Source: Apodospora peruviana
Taxonomy: Eukaryota; Ascomycota; Sordariomycetes; Sordariales; Lasiosphaeriaceae
NCBI GenBank assembly: GCA_033439685.1
Contig: JAUEDM010000002.1
Span: forward strand, 2,914,001-2,978,000
Direction of reading: 5' to 3'
DNA: 64,000 nt
The position numbers and the translations under genes were made by a program. Of this stretch, positions 25,325 through 37,072 are shown piece by piece (within the stretch, counting starts at the first letter, position 1; every line of letters starts with the position of its first letter). The notes under the pieces are model-generated. The model searched no databases, was not told where the DNA came from, and saw only the letters and a program-made list of their open reading frames with translations.

Positions 25325-26911
25325 TCACGCAGTCTCGACACCTTGCCTCCTCATCTCCACAAGAGTACCGGCAGCAGCACTCGTACTGGCGGTCGGCACC
25401 GTGACCGGGCATGCCCGTTTCGGACCCCGATGTCCGTCACCCTCGGCAGTCGGCGCCGTGGCCGATCCGAAGCTATTTGACCGTGACAGCTCGGGGAGCG
25501 GTCTTTTCAGAGACGTCGTGATAGGGGGTAGGGCTGTCGTGATGGCCCCAGCCGCTGGTCGCTCTCCATCATCGATAGCAATATTGCTGTCATAAGGGTC
25601 GGTGTCGAGCAAAGCATCGTATTCCCACGCATCCTCAAGCCCTTCCATGAACACAGGCGAGTTTCTCAGCATGTGCCATGATATCGTGTGTCGCCGCATG
25701 GCAATATACAGCGAATCAATCATGCCACCAGCATCGCAGACAGCGCAGTGTCTGCGCAAGAACTCATGGTCATAGCTCGAATCCACCAGGTGAGGATCGA
25801 GCTGGCGGAGCATGGGGAGACCTTGAAGCTGTTCGGCGTCGCACAGCTTCGCCTGAAGAGGCATCCACTTGCGACCCTTCAGAAAGCTCCCGAAGGCCCT
25901 CTCCACGGCTGAGGTGAACGACTCGGCGTCGGGGCCATTGACGGCGACCACTTGATGGAGTCCACGTGAGAGGCACCGTTGGTAGGCGTTGGTGTTCCTC
26001 TCGAATGGCATCGGCACAAAAGCATGGGGAAGCAGGGAAATGTGCACTGTCCATGCGCCCGTGGACCGGGCAGAGGCGGGTAATGGCTTCAAGAATTGGG
26101 GGACCAGAGTGCCGTCGGCGGCGAACCTGTCGCCAGGTCCTTGAGCGCTGGGTCGGGTCGTCGGCGACCGTCGGGGGCGATTGTACTCGTCCAAAGGGGC
26201 GCCCCGAACCCCTAAAGGGCCTAAAGGGAGTTGCGGACGCGGGGTGTCGGAAGTCGATCTCCTTCGTGGACGTTGAACCCTTGTTCTGGCAAAGAATGCG
26301 ACCTCTTCCTGTTCCTCCAGTGTCTCAGTCAAATTCTCTATGCGCTCTTCCAGGCTCAGATCGGCATCTTGGAGCTCCATCTGTCCAGCCTGCAGCCGCT
26401 GAATCTTCTGGTCATGATCGCTCAACCTCTCATAGATTTGACGGAGCTGCTCATCGTGCTGCTGGTTCTTGCGCTCCACCTGCTCGATGGAGCGCCAGCT
26501 AATGCTGACATTCCGGTAGGTACCCTTGATCTGGTCGCCAAATTCCTCCCTGCTCTTTTCCAAATGTTCCTCCACCTCGTTCAACCTGCTAACGACGCCA
26601 TCCAGTACGTCATCTTCTCCCTTCGAGAGGTGGTCCTCGAGCTGCTGAATCCGCTTTCTTAGGAGCTCCAGTTCATGTTTCTGATCACTCGTCGGTTCCG
26701 GTTCTTTGTTGTGGAAGCATGCCAGATGACCACAATCACAGGTAGCGCCGGGAATACCCTTATTGAGCGAGAAGCAGACGCAGGCACACCGCTGCCCCTT
26801 GATCTCGGGAAGCAATAAGATGTACCGACAGTGGCCTTTGGGCATTTTGGAGTCGTCGGCCGGGTTTGTCGTTGGCGCCTGCAAGGGCGAGGGTGACGAC
26901 TGGGTCGACAT
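25325..26911 (-). CDS. Uncharacterised Cys/His-cluster and coiled-coil protein
   Basis: A 528-residue single-exon gene. I chose the ATG at 26911 (MSTQSSPSP); the frame continues a few codons upstream without another ATG. Near the N-terminus is a compact Cys/His cluster, C28, C42, C44, C46, C58, C60, H62, C65 and H67, ending CDCGHLACFH, which looks like a metal-binding module. Residues of about 75-205 form a long charged coiled coil (ELELLRKRIQQLEDHLS onwards). A basic Pro/Arg linker follows, then a globular part (about 270-450) starting near WTVHISLLPHAFVPMPFERN and including a second Cys pair in RRHCAVCDAGG. The tail is Ser/Thr/Pro-rich. I do not recognise a named family. It is divergent from the gene at 34884 but 8 kb separates them. 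Confidence 0.82.
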   Translation of the reverse strand: MSTQSSPSPLQAPTTNPADDSKMPKGHCRYILLLPEIKGQRCACVCFSLNKGIPGATCDCGHLACFHNKEPEPTSDQKHELELLRKRIQQLEDHLSKGEDDVLDGVVSRLNEVEEHLEKSREEFGDQIKGTYRNVSISWRSIEQVERKNQQHDEQLRQIYERLSDHDQKIQRLQAGQMELQDADLSLEERIENLTETLEEQEEVAFFARTRVQRPRRRSTSDTPRPQLPLGPLGVRGAPLDEYNRPRRSPTTRPSAQGPGDRFAADGTLVPQFLKPLPASARSTGAWTVHISLLPHAFVPMPFERNTNAYQRCLSRGLHQVVAVNGPDAESFTSAVERAFGSFLKGRKWMPLQAKLCDAEQLQGLPMLRQLDPHLVDSSYDHEFLRRHCAVCDAGGMIDSLYIAMRRHTISWHMLRNSPVFMEGLEDAWEYDALLDTDPYDSNIAIDDGERPAAGAITTALPPITTSLKRPLPELSRSNSFGSATAPTAEGDGHRGPKRACPVTVPTASTSAAAGTLVEMRRQGVETA

Positions 26912-29900
26912 GGTTGAGATCAACGATGACCTTGGAGCGGGGAGACTGGCGAAATCCCCTTACGTCCTTTCAGGACACCACGGGCTAGGACCAGGATCGA
27001 GATGGAAGGAAGTGACGAGGCTCAGAGGGGTCAGAGCAAGAGGCAGCTCCTCGAATGGCGAGACAAGAGCAACAACCCAACAAGAGACGGCTACCGAGGA
27101 TTAGACATGACGGTGGGGGGTTCAGAGTGGTGGGCCTAGGGTTATATTCATAGGATGGTTAATGTTTGGGAGGCCAGGCGAGGTGAAACTAATATATGGT
27201 CATCCACGGGCCTAGGAAATCAGAGACCTTTCTCGATCTGGCCGGTGCGAGTGGGAACTGGGGGTTTTGTGGGATGTGGTTATCGTGTCGGGGGCGGCTC
27301 TGTGCGGATCTGTATATATTATATCGGTAGGGACGCAGGGCAAATCGACGGCGCTTGTGGCCAGTCCCGTCGTCAGGTACCCAGGATGTGTACGTCCGAA
27401 TGGCAAATAAGGCAAACAGGGGGGCAGATCCAGTCCAGGGACCGTAAAGATAAAGGACCAGAAGGCAGCAGAATGGCCACCAGACGGGTTCGGTGGAATT
27501 CTGGCACGGAGTCTAAATCTGGTCTGGCGGTGGATCTGAGACTCTGGACCCAGATATGTATTTATGGGGCGTCCTGATAGCCAGCGAGTGAGGGTGCAGA
27601 GTGCTGTACGGTATCGCAACCGTGATACACTCCGCGAGGTTGTGACTTTGACGAGCGAGGGACGGTATTTTTGCTTCCCGTCGTGGCGTAGATAAGTAAC
27701 AGTCTGTAAGCACGGCGTACTGGTATGTATGCGCAGCCCAGGCACCTCCGCACGATAACCGCCCGTCGACGTCCCAGCAGCGTGGTGGGCTCCGAATGCA
27801 AATGCCCGGGCGATGGGCCAGTCAGCCTGCAGCTTGCGGTACACAACTCCAAGGGGAACGAGACAGAATCAGAGGCTGGAAAATGGGATGCTTTTGTGAG
27901 GACGGCGAGATGGAGCGAAGGAGGGAGAGATAGCGCTCGCAGCTTGGACAGATTTGAGCGAGATCGTCTACAGATAAATTGCGGACCCTGGGGTACTGAT
28001 AGGCGCGGGACGACGGTTTTTGGCAGCGGATTAGCAGGGTACATTCTATACCAAGGGTTCCCGGGGGCGACGAAGGCTTTGAAAGGCTTGGACGACAGCA
28101 CTGACAACCCACGGCACCCGTTCTGATTGCGCCGTGGGATGTCCCTGCCTATGACACACTGGGCTACGATCCCTCGGCAGCTGCGAGATGTACATGGATT
28201 TCATGGGTCAGGTAGGTCATCTGTACCTTATTTGGGAAGTCAAGTTTGCCTGTCTTCCACCCCTGTCTTTTGCCTGGCTCTCGCGGTCTGCTTGGACATG
28301 ATGGATCATGGATGAGCCAAACCGGCCCGGAAACAGCGCTCGAGAGCTCGTCCCGCAGCGATAAAAGAAAACATTCTCTGCTACGGCTCCGTATCTTACC
28401 TTACTTCTGGACGACAGTATCGTATCCCATCCGGAAGAAGAGGGGTGGGAGAGACATGTGAATGGGATGCTACCCCGTGCGTCAATGTACAGCCTATCTT
28501 CCATCGCATCCACAGATGCTCGTGTACGAATGTCGTACGCCCATCGCTACCTGGATCGAGGTACCAAAGAGCGGTACATGATGGACGGAAGCGCAGATTT
28601 GCGCGCGCGCATTGAAAATGAAAATGGTCGGTTCAAGGCGCAAGAGTGGGTGAGTGGTGGGATGTGGAGATGTCGCAAGAAGGTGGGCGTGGAATGAGTG
28701 GAGTGCAAGACGCTCGGAGTGGGTTTGACAAGGCAAGGTCGTGGGCACTGGCACACTGCGTGCACTGGCGTCTAATGCCACTTCGTCTCGCCAGATCTCT
28801 GCGTCCAGCCTGGCAGAGGTAAAGCACACACACCTTGTTAGGTTGTTGTGCCACCACCTCCGTCCCTCCATTGATAATCTGTATCCGTATCCGTAGATGT
28901 CCGTCCATCCCTTCTGCCTCCCGCTGCAGCCCGCTTCCTTTTTAATCCGATGCTTACCTCCTACCTGTTAAATCCCGTCAGTCGCCATCAGCTAGCACGC
29001 GGCTTTCACAGCTCTGTCACTTGAAGAAAACCGCCACCCAAAACTCCCCCAATCCCAAATCGAGCCCGCAGGATCATCGAACACCCGCTTGCCCGCCTGC
29101 CGTTGGACGACACCTGGTCAGTGCTTTCAAGGGGCCTGGGCATTGCGAAGAACGAGCGAACTGGAGGCCGAGAATCTGCGACTTTATCGGCGAGTGACAC
29201 GGACGGGCCTTTTCAGACAAGGATGGGGGTGTGGGAAGTGCGGCGAGCCACATGGATGACGAGGGCTAGCTGTGGGGGTCCAAGATAAGCGTTTGCAGCC
29301 TGAGGCAGGCATGCACCTTGTCTTGAAGTTTTTCTCTGCAGTCAAGGCCCGTTGAGCCGAATCGCTTGGCTCGGCCACGATCCAACTTGGACTTGCCAAG
29401 CATCGCCATGGTGCATTGACCTCGACTTCCCACGTGTAATCAGCAGCCATCAATCGAAACAGCCCGAGATTCGAAACGCACGCCCTGCCTGGGGAGAGAA
29501 ACCGCAACGGAGATCCAAATCAGGGATGGCCGTGCAGGATCATGGAACCGTTCCCATTCGACTACCGAACAAGTCCCCCTTTTCCAAAAGGGAATGAACC
29601 ACTGCGTCGTTGTGGAGTTTCGGTTCCTCCTTGGAATCCTCGACGACGAGATAGCCGTGAAGCCGAGTTTTGTTTCCACGTCGTCTTCTGGCCGAGTCTG
29701 CCCCGCCCGCTACTCGCCTTATCTCGGAGCCACAGGCTCTCCCGGCTGCTCCAGTCTCCACTGCATCGAGCTCCGAAGCAAGCGATATCAACATCGATCT
29801 CTGCGGAATACATCGGACAAGCCACAGATCTGAGGCAACCAGTGGTTGCAACGGGATGCAGACTTCGCGACACCTGCCCAACCGCCGTGGTGGGCTGCTT

Positions 29901-32900
29901 GGGTCTCTATCTTGGTGATAATACTGTCCGTGCTACCAAGATGCAATGTTTGTATCTTGTTTGCACTTCATCCATGTGGCAGCAACCGTAAGTATCTTTT
30001 AGTGAAACTGCAGATGGAAATGCCGGCAGCCCCGTGGCACAGCTTCCGAAGCCCCTTTACCAGATACCGATTGCCAACAAACTCCGAGTCGCGCCTGGCA
30101 CGATCGACAACATTTCAATCTGCTATGGAGACGTCAAACAGCCTTGTGCTCTCGTCATGGCTCTGAGCCAAACACCATCACCGATAGCCCAAAGCCCACT
30201 GCGCCCTCTCACCGCTTCCTCGCGCACCACAGAGACGCAAGCGCATGTCAGAACCACCACGATAAGCACCACCAAGCGCACATCGCAGCTCCCGTCCGAA
30301 GGTTATCTGGATGGGAAGGGGGCCCAGCGGCGCAGCCAGGAGACAAGACCTGCCTCGCCGCCGACTACGGATGCTGTCGCAAATACCTCTCCTCGGTCCA
30401 GTAGCGCTTTCGCCCTTGGTTTGATCTGTACTGTACATTTCTTCCTGGCCTGATTGCTATCAAGGGCTGGAACTGGCTGACCAGGTACCTACCGGCTTTC
30501 TTGTGATACCCCCACATCATTCGATAGGGTTGGTGCAGCACATAGCGATCCCGAGAGAATCCTGCCGTTTACTGAACGTCAACGCTTGGTTGCATGAGAA
30601 GTGCAACGTTTGGCCGCCGCGACAGTGGACCAGAATGTGTCACTTTGGAAGACAGGGAAGGCCCGGTGAGTAGCGAGTTTGTGACGATCAGTGGCTTGAC
30701 CGGCGGTCTGGTGCCCGTTACACAGTATCTGGGAGCAGTTCTACCAGGTAGAGTGCATAGACGGACGACCTCACTCTGGATGCTCTGTGGGCTTCAGTGT
30801 ACGTATACGTAATGAACTGGTAGGGCTCACGCCTTCGGGCAACGGATTACGTGCTGATGCTGGCATGTGCAATAGCTTCCCATTTCTAAGGCGCGGATGG
30901 CGATTGGCCAGCACCGGGCATCACCAATCGCGTCCTTATCTGGACACATGTGCCGTGAGGAAGCCGAGTCTGCAACACGGGACGACGACCCTCGCTGCGG
31001 CACCCGGCTGATACCCACACATCATGCCATGGTACATGGAGCTGTCCCAGCAAAGAACTAATAAAAGAGCGGCATGCACTGATCGCGACGGGTCCCTACT
31101 CGGTGAGCCGCACTCCAGGAGCACCTGCTTCTCCTGGACGAGACGTGCTTAAAAGAGGTTTCCAGCGCTGGTGGTGTTTGATATGCCGCCGCCCTCACGC
31201 CTTATCCGTCCAACGAGACCACACTCGAATATCAGACGGGCTCGCCTCAAGCAACGGTGCCTGGGGTGAATCCGGTCCACGTCTGGCAGCTCGGGCTTAA
31301 CGCGGCCAGACAGGCCACTTCGCCCGGGGTGGTGCTGGAAATGGAGGCCCTAGAAAGTGTCTGATAAAGTCGTGCAAGGCGATTGGCTTCCAGAAGCGGC
31401 ACTGGGCGCGTTTGGACGTTCCGCCTGAGTTTCCGACCTTGACGGTCTCCAAATGCCCGGGCTGCTAAATTGACAGAAAGAATGAAAGATACAACACTCT
31501 AGGACGGCTCCACGGCGGTGGATTTGCAGAGACACATTACTCTCTATATCACGGAGACGCCTGCGCAGAGGGAGCATTCGAGATGCATCTTAAATTCAGC
31601 CACGCCGGGTCTATCCCACCGCGCGCCCACTGCACCCTTCAAGTCCAAGATCGGGGTCTGAAATCCGCAAGCCCCCCAAAGCCTCCAGCACATCATCATT
31701 AATTAGGTAATGGTACCGCGCCTTGTCGGTGGGGTTCACTCCTAGGGGTTAGCAAAATGCCCCGCGGGATCACAGCCACTCGTGCCATTGATTAATTGCC
31801 TACTCCCGTCGCCACCTCAACGGTCGTATTTTAGGTCCTAGAAAGTCGTGTGTAAACTCCACGATCCGTCTGGACCCCAGTTTTGACCAGATTGATGAGA
31901 TAAATAACGAATTGTTGGCTACCCTCTCCACACGCGGAAACACCCGGAGTTCGCCTCCGCCCGTACTTTAACTAACTCACCCCTGCTAGTTGCAAGCCTT
32001 GAATTCACACCATCGTGATGGCGGTAATAACGGTGATGACGGTGATGGTGAGGATGTTTGATGACAAGAAATCTCGAGTCATCACTGTTTGCTCGCAGTG
32101 ATCGAGGGCGGTACCGGCAGGGAAAATGCTTACCGGTCGTCTCGGACACTGATTATACTCTAAGTTCGAAGAAAACCTCAAAATGAAAAGGACAGAAAAT
32201 TCTAATCCAGGAATGGGAGAGAAAAAGAAAAGAGTCACCTAGCAGACGGAAAAAAAAAGAACGAAACGAACGAAACGTTGTGGTGGTCCCGTGATGGTGG
32301 CATGCTGGGAGCAGGTCATCGTCAAGTCTATTCCGTATTCATGGGTGGTGGGCGATCGGGGTTCACGGATGCAGGTCTGGCCTTCCGCGCCCGGTGCAGG
32401 GACCTGAATGAGAGACGGCGTCTGTAAAAAAGCGATGTTCTCCCGTGCTGTGGATCTGATAAGGCGCAACCTGAACCCACTCCTTCACACTTGAATTGGG
32501 GGTATCCAGGTATCGTATGGAGTATCTCAGTATTCTTTTTAGCGGACCAGCTGGAGAGTTTTTAGTGTCTTATGGCACCTAGAGCTGAGAGCCATATATT
32601 GATGTTTTGAGAAAAATAACCAAAAATTCCCTCTCCTACGGAAATTCAGCTTTGTTGCGGATCATCAGTTGCTTGTTTGGGCAGTTATCGCGATGTCTGC
32701 TGCCTGTTCGCGAAAATGATATACCTCACCATCTTACACTTTTGTTTCTGTCTATGTGAAAAGGTTGTCTTGATATCTCTGTCAGAAAAAAGGTGATCCA
32801 ACGGTGCCACGGGCCGCAGTATATCTATCGGACGAGGCCCTGGGCCAGGAAGTCTCTGTCAGCGGAGCCGGCCCTAACTTGTGTACAATACACATCCAGC

Positions 32901-34883
32901 CAAGGAAGGGAAATTCTAAGATCCATGCCGGCTGACGACCATCTCGGGACCTGGTAGATGGATCAGTTACTGCAGACAGACAGGGGAGTGGCTCATCCTT
33001 TGTTCCGATCATGCTCTTGTTATTTATGATGGATGGATGCAGTCATTTGTGAGTAACATATACTGAAATAAGGGAGGCACTGACGCTGAGTCCATCGGGG
33101 AAACGACATATCATAACAACCAAACATGCACTTCTTTGAGCAAGATGTTTGTCTGCGCCGTCGAAACGACACCCAACCATCAAACGAAGAGACATGTTAA
33201 TACGGTGATACCTCCTGTGAAACAATGCCCGCCTGCGTTGTACCACCTACCTACCCTGGCGCTCTGGAGAAGGAAAGAAACCCAGATAAGGCAGAGCCAT
33301 CAGCGAGAATGTTTGTCCTTGTCCTCCCCTTTGTGGGCCGGTCCCAACACACCGGACCTGACGCCGAGTGCGACAGTAAGCTGAGCAAAGAACCTTGCTA
33401 TGTGGGTTTTCCCACGTCCACCACTCATCGACTGGAGGGATATCTCTGCCTACGCCGCGTATCAGACTGCTTGGCCGTATCTCACTGCCTCGTCATCATC
33501 TTCCATCCATCATCCTGTTGCGCATATCCTATGTGCCCTGCGGATATGTCGGTCAAGATAAAAACTTCTTAGTGGAGACTTGCGCTCCTTTGCGCATTGA
33601 CGAGTGGGTTATGGTCTGGAGTGTATGCGAGAGGAGATAAGGAGCGTGGGTTTGTCTTTCATCTTGTCTGACGTCTGTTGTGTTCTGAGTTTGAGGTGCA
33701 TAGATCGGTTGGACTAACTCATGAGACATAGCTGTGCGTGAATAAGAGCGAGAAACGGAGATGTCCCGGACGGATTGACATTCATTGCTATCATCCCCTT
33801 CGCAAGGACAAACAGTTCCCAGCCTCGACGGACTACTTCTTTGGCTTACAGATGCAAGTTTCTGACACGGAGCAGCACCTATTTCAGCCTCGAAGACTGG
33901 AACATATTGAAACCGAGGGAAACTTGTACGGCTCGACCTACTGATGCTATCTGAAGATACATTTCTAGGCCCGCGAACGATTCAACAGAGGCTTTTTCTT
34001 GAGACCATTGCTGCTAACACGAACAACTTCACCTGGTCAAGAAAGAACTTCAGTCTGAACCCGCACATCACGGAGAGTCATGGAGGTTAACATGACTCAA
34101 CAACCGCTTAACCGTCATAACAGCCATATATAGAACCTTGGGCGCCGCCGTATAATCCTGGTCTTGGCATTGAATACACAAAATAAATGACTTTTGGGAC
34201 CATCGAGCCCTGCCATTTAAATATCCAGTGACCAAGTACCTAGACTCCAGGTACTTTATATACTAACGTCCGAGGGAGAGATCGCAGGCTGCGATATTAT
34301 TGAGAATCATCGACTCCTCTATGCAAATCGTGGACGTCTGCGTAGCAGAAAGACAACAAACCTCGGAGTACGATCTCAACCCACTGGTTAGAATTACATA
34401 ATCTAAGCAAAAGGAAATACCAGAATCGAGCTCGGATGAGCACATGTGAAATTATATGGAGGACAAATCGCGGACCAGATTGCGTGCAATGCTTCTCTGC
34501 TGATCCGTCAACCACATTGACTCAGGCTCATACATATTAGGAAAGTCAGCCTTGTTTCTATGGGGTACGGATATGGGATCGTGGGATCCTAGATGATCAG
34601 ATAAGATCAAAATGCGTTGAGATAAGAAGGCCCGTGCGAGCTAGCGTTGAGACTTGAGAGCTTGGCTCGATCGACAACGCCAAACTTTTTTGCGCCGCAA
34701 ACACCTTGACGGAACCGACCGAATTGCCCGAGTGTTCACAATCAACCACCGACCATCTACAGTAGATCAGTGTCTGCCAACCTCCCTCCCAGAAGAGTTT
34801 TATACAAGAGTCGGCCAATTGCCTTTTCAGTTATACATAATCCCCAACACAGAAGGAGAAGGGGGAAAGGATAAAGATACAAA
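26912..34883. other. Gene-free region of about 8 kb
   Basis: No frame here carries a recognisable domain. Open frames of 140-210 codons near 27.2-28.1 kb overlap in both strands and look like chance. One frame at about 30034-30453 has a Ser/Thr-rich stretch with a hydrophobic end and is discussed as a weak candidate. A telomere-like CTAGGGTTATATTC lies at 27136-27149, about 226 bp upstream of the Cys/His-cluster gene. The rest shows scattered TACCTAGGTA-like palindromes and A+T-rich patches near 32500-32800. Confidence 0.5.
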
Positions 34884-35642
34884 ATGGCTTCGCCGGAGCA
34901 ATCACCGCCACCACCATCACAACCCGGCCCCGGGAGCTCCAACAGCAAAAGCAACACGGCCTCATACCTCATGTCCGCAACCACGCCCGAAGGCGATCTA
35001 AAATGGTCCGGCACACCCCCGCTAGTGCACAACATGGCGCTCGCGGCCGCCGTCCTGGGCCCCATCGCCCTCGTCCTGCCCGGCAAGACGCGCGCGCGCT
35101 TCTCGCTGCAAAACACCATCTGCACCGGCGGCTCCTTCTGGGCCATCAACCAGCTCGCCTTTGACTACAGCGGAAAGTCGATCATGCAGCGGTCGAGCGA
35201 GCGCTGGGGCGCCATGCTCCGGTCCGTGGCGTCGGCCGACGCACTTCCCTCCAAGGCGGAGCAGAACCGCCGGCTGATGGAGGCCGAGCGGGCCAAGATG
35301 CGGCGGGAGGAGCTCGGATTGCCGCCCACGGCCGTGCTGGAGGACTACGAGTACGAGGAGGACGGAACCAAGAAGAAGGCGAAAAAGGAGCGCGGCTTCA
35401 TAGGGAGGCTGTGGTGGGGCGACGAGGACGAGGACTGGATGAAGAAGCGGCTGCAGAGGGAGAAGGAGGCGCTCGAGAGCGGAAAAGGCTACTCGGACTT
35501 GATACTGGAGCAGATCTGGGATGTCTGGAACCAGAACTGGAGGGCGGAGGCGGAGCAAAAGAAGAAGGACGACGAGCTGAAAAGGCTGGCCGTCGAGCAA
35601 AATGGGAAAGAGACTGCGACTAGTGGCAAGGATGGGAAATAA
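34884..35642 (+). CDS. Rhomboid-family-like fungal membrane protein
   Basis: A 252-residue single-exon gene with a good start context (AAAATGGC). The N-terminus is Pro/Ser-rich. Two hydrophobic segments follow, about residues 50-68 (MALAAAVLGPIALVLPG) and 77-95 (NTICTGGSFWAINQLAF). The rest is charged and helical, with a conserved-looking FIGRLWWGDEDEDWMKKR at about 172-190 and a C-terminal DLILEQIWDVWNQNW. This pattern resembles a family of small fungal proteins usually labelled rhomboid family membrane protein; that label is from memory. The rhomboid catalytic motifs (GxSG and a transmembrane His) are absent, so it is probably not a protease. Its 3' end faces the 3' end of the next gene, 411 bp apart. 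Confidence 0.75.
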   Translation: MASPEQSPPPPSQPGPGSSNSKSNTASYLMSATTPEGDLKWSGTPPLVHNMALAAAVLGPIALVLPGKTRARFSLQNTICTGGSFWAINQLAFDYSGKSIMQRSSERWGAMLRSVASADALPSKAEQNRRLMEAERAKMRREELGLPPTAVLEDYEYEEDGTKKKAKKERGFIGRLWWGDEDEDWMKKRLQREKEALESGKGYSDLILEQIWDVWNQNWRAEAEQKKKDDELKRLAVEQNGKETATSGKDGK

Positions 35643-36053
35643 TGACAATGAGTTCTCCTGAGGCAAGAAGACACTTGGCATGCAGAGTTGTAGGCTTGTT
35701 TTGTAATATCTGTATATAAACCGCCCCAGTTTCCTCCTTCCTGGTATTTTGGCATAAATTCCCCGAGGGAACAGAGCAAGTGCTATGGATGGTATCTGCA
35801 TGGTGGTGGGTGTAAGATAGCGGCGGTGCTCAGTATTTTGAGACCCAAAAGTATACCTCCTCCCAACCCCCAGAGGATGATAACATGTATGTACATTAGA
35901 CAACCCCAAATCTGTAGGAGTGAGTATACACTCGCTTCTTCTCGCGTTTGTCTGTATTTAGTATTCACGCTGGCTCGCTAATTCATGATACGACCAAGAT
36001 TCCGTTACGCCTCAGCAGATAGGTCTCCCATAATAGGATTCGGTTGTCCGCCC
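35643..36053. other. Convergent 3' region
   Basis: This 411 bp stretch lies between the ends of two convergent genes. It should hold both 3' untranslated regions. I see nothing else in it. Confidence 0.6.
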
Positions 36054-37072
36054 TCAAGCAGCGGCCTGGGCCTGTCGCTTTTCGGCACGCAACTGAGCCT
36101 TCTTCTGAATACGCTCCAGCTGCGCTTTCGTCTTTTCCTTCAAGGCGCGGTTGTGCTTCTCGGCCCGTCGCTTGAGCGCTCGCTGCTTTTGCAGCTTCTT
36201 CTTCTCGGCCCTGGCTTCGGCTCGCTTATCTCTAGTCTCGAGCCAGGACGCCAGTGCCTTCTCAAGTTCCTCGTTGGGCTCGGTCGAGTCCTCGTCAAGA
36301 CCCAGCCGCTTCCGGAGAGTCTTTCTCTGGCGTTCAATGAGAAGCAAGCGCCGGCGCTCCGCACGGGGGACACCTGCAGGTTTTTTCTCAACCTTTGCGC
36401 CACCATCTTCCGAGTCGGAATCGGAGGAATCGGAATCTGAGTCAAAGCCTGCCTCTCCGCCGGCTTTGTCTGCCTTTTCTACCTTAACATTGACCTTCGT
36501 CGGGTTGACGTCGATCACGAACAGGGGCCGTTCTGTCTCCTTGTCATCTGTGGCGGTTGCATCGGCAGCGGTCTTGTTTTTGTCGTATTTGGCCTTCTTT
36601 TTCTCCTTTTTCGCCTTGGCCTTCTCTTTGGTCTCTTCGTCGGCTTCTTGGTCTAACTGCTTCTTGGGAGACTTCCGTGCCACCTTGTCCTTCTTTGCCA
36701 GCTTCTTTGCCTTCTTCGCTGCGCGATCACTCTCACCATCGTCCAGCGCCATGTAGTCGGCCGCATTCTGTGAATAAGACTGTTAGAGAACGCCGAGTCA
36801 ATACTTGTAGTATCCAATCTTAATATTACCTCTGTCTCCTCGGCTGGAGCGTTCACAGCTGCCTCCTCGACATCAGCAGCCTCGGACTTCGCCTCATCCT
36901 GAATTTTGGCCTGTGCATCGAGCACCTCTTGGATTTTGGCGTGCTTCTTGGACTTCTTCTCCTTATTGTCCTTGCTCTTTGACGACTTTTTCACCTTGTC
37001 GTCACTGGACAGCTTCTCCTTCTTGCTCTTTTTGAACTTCTCCGAAACCTCGGTCGGCCTCTCTTTGCCCAT
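36054..37072 (-). CDS. Lys-rich, probably nucleolar protein
   Basis: Two exons, 37072-36830 and 36767-36054, join in phase 0 to 318 residues across a 62-nt intron. Residues 1-60 are a dense Lys/Ser tract (KEKLSSDDKVKKSSKSKD and so on). Residues 85-145 are Lys/Ala-rich. A short hydrophobic patch (PLFVIDVNPTKVNV, about 160-173) precedes an acidic Asp/Ser run (DSDSDSSDSDSEDGG). The last 110 residues are a basic helix-forming stretch with many Arg, Lys, Ala and Glu (RRLLLIERQRKTLRKRLGL to the end). Alternating acidic and basic tracts are typical of nucleolar ribosome-assembly factors, but I cannot assign a named family. A double telomere-type repeat lies about 310 bp upstream of the start, which fits a ribosome-biogenesis role. 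The product call is inference from composition. Confidence 0.8.

Noticed and set aside
27212..28126. Open frames of 130-210 codons on both strands
   Set aside because: They overlap in both directions with Arg/Pro/Ser-rich, featureless translations.
35022..35909. A 295-codon frame on the minus strand
   Set aside because: It is antisense to the 252-residue membrane protein and its 3' region, and its Leu/Val/Pro-rich translation is typical of reverse-strand shadows.
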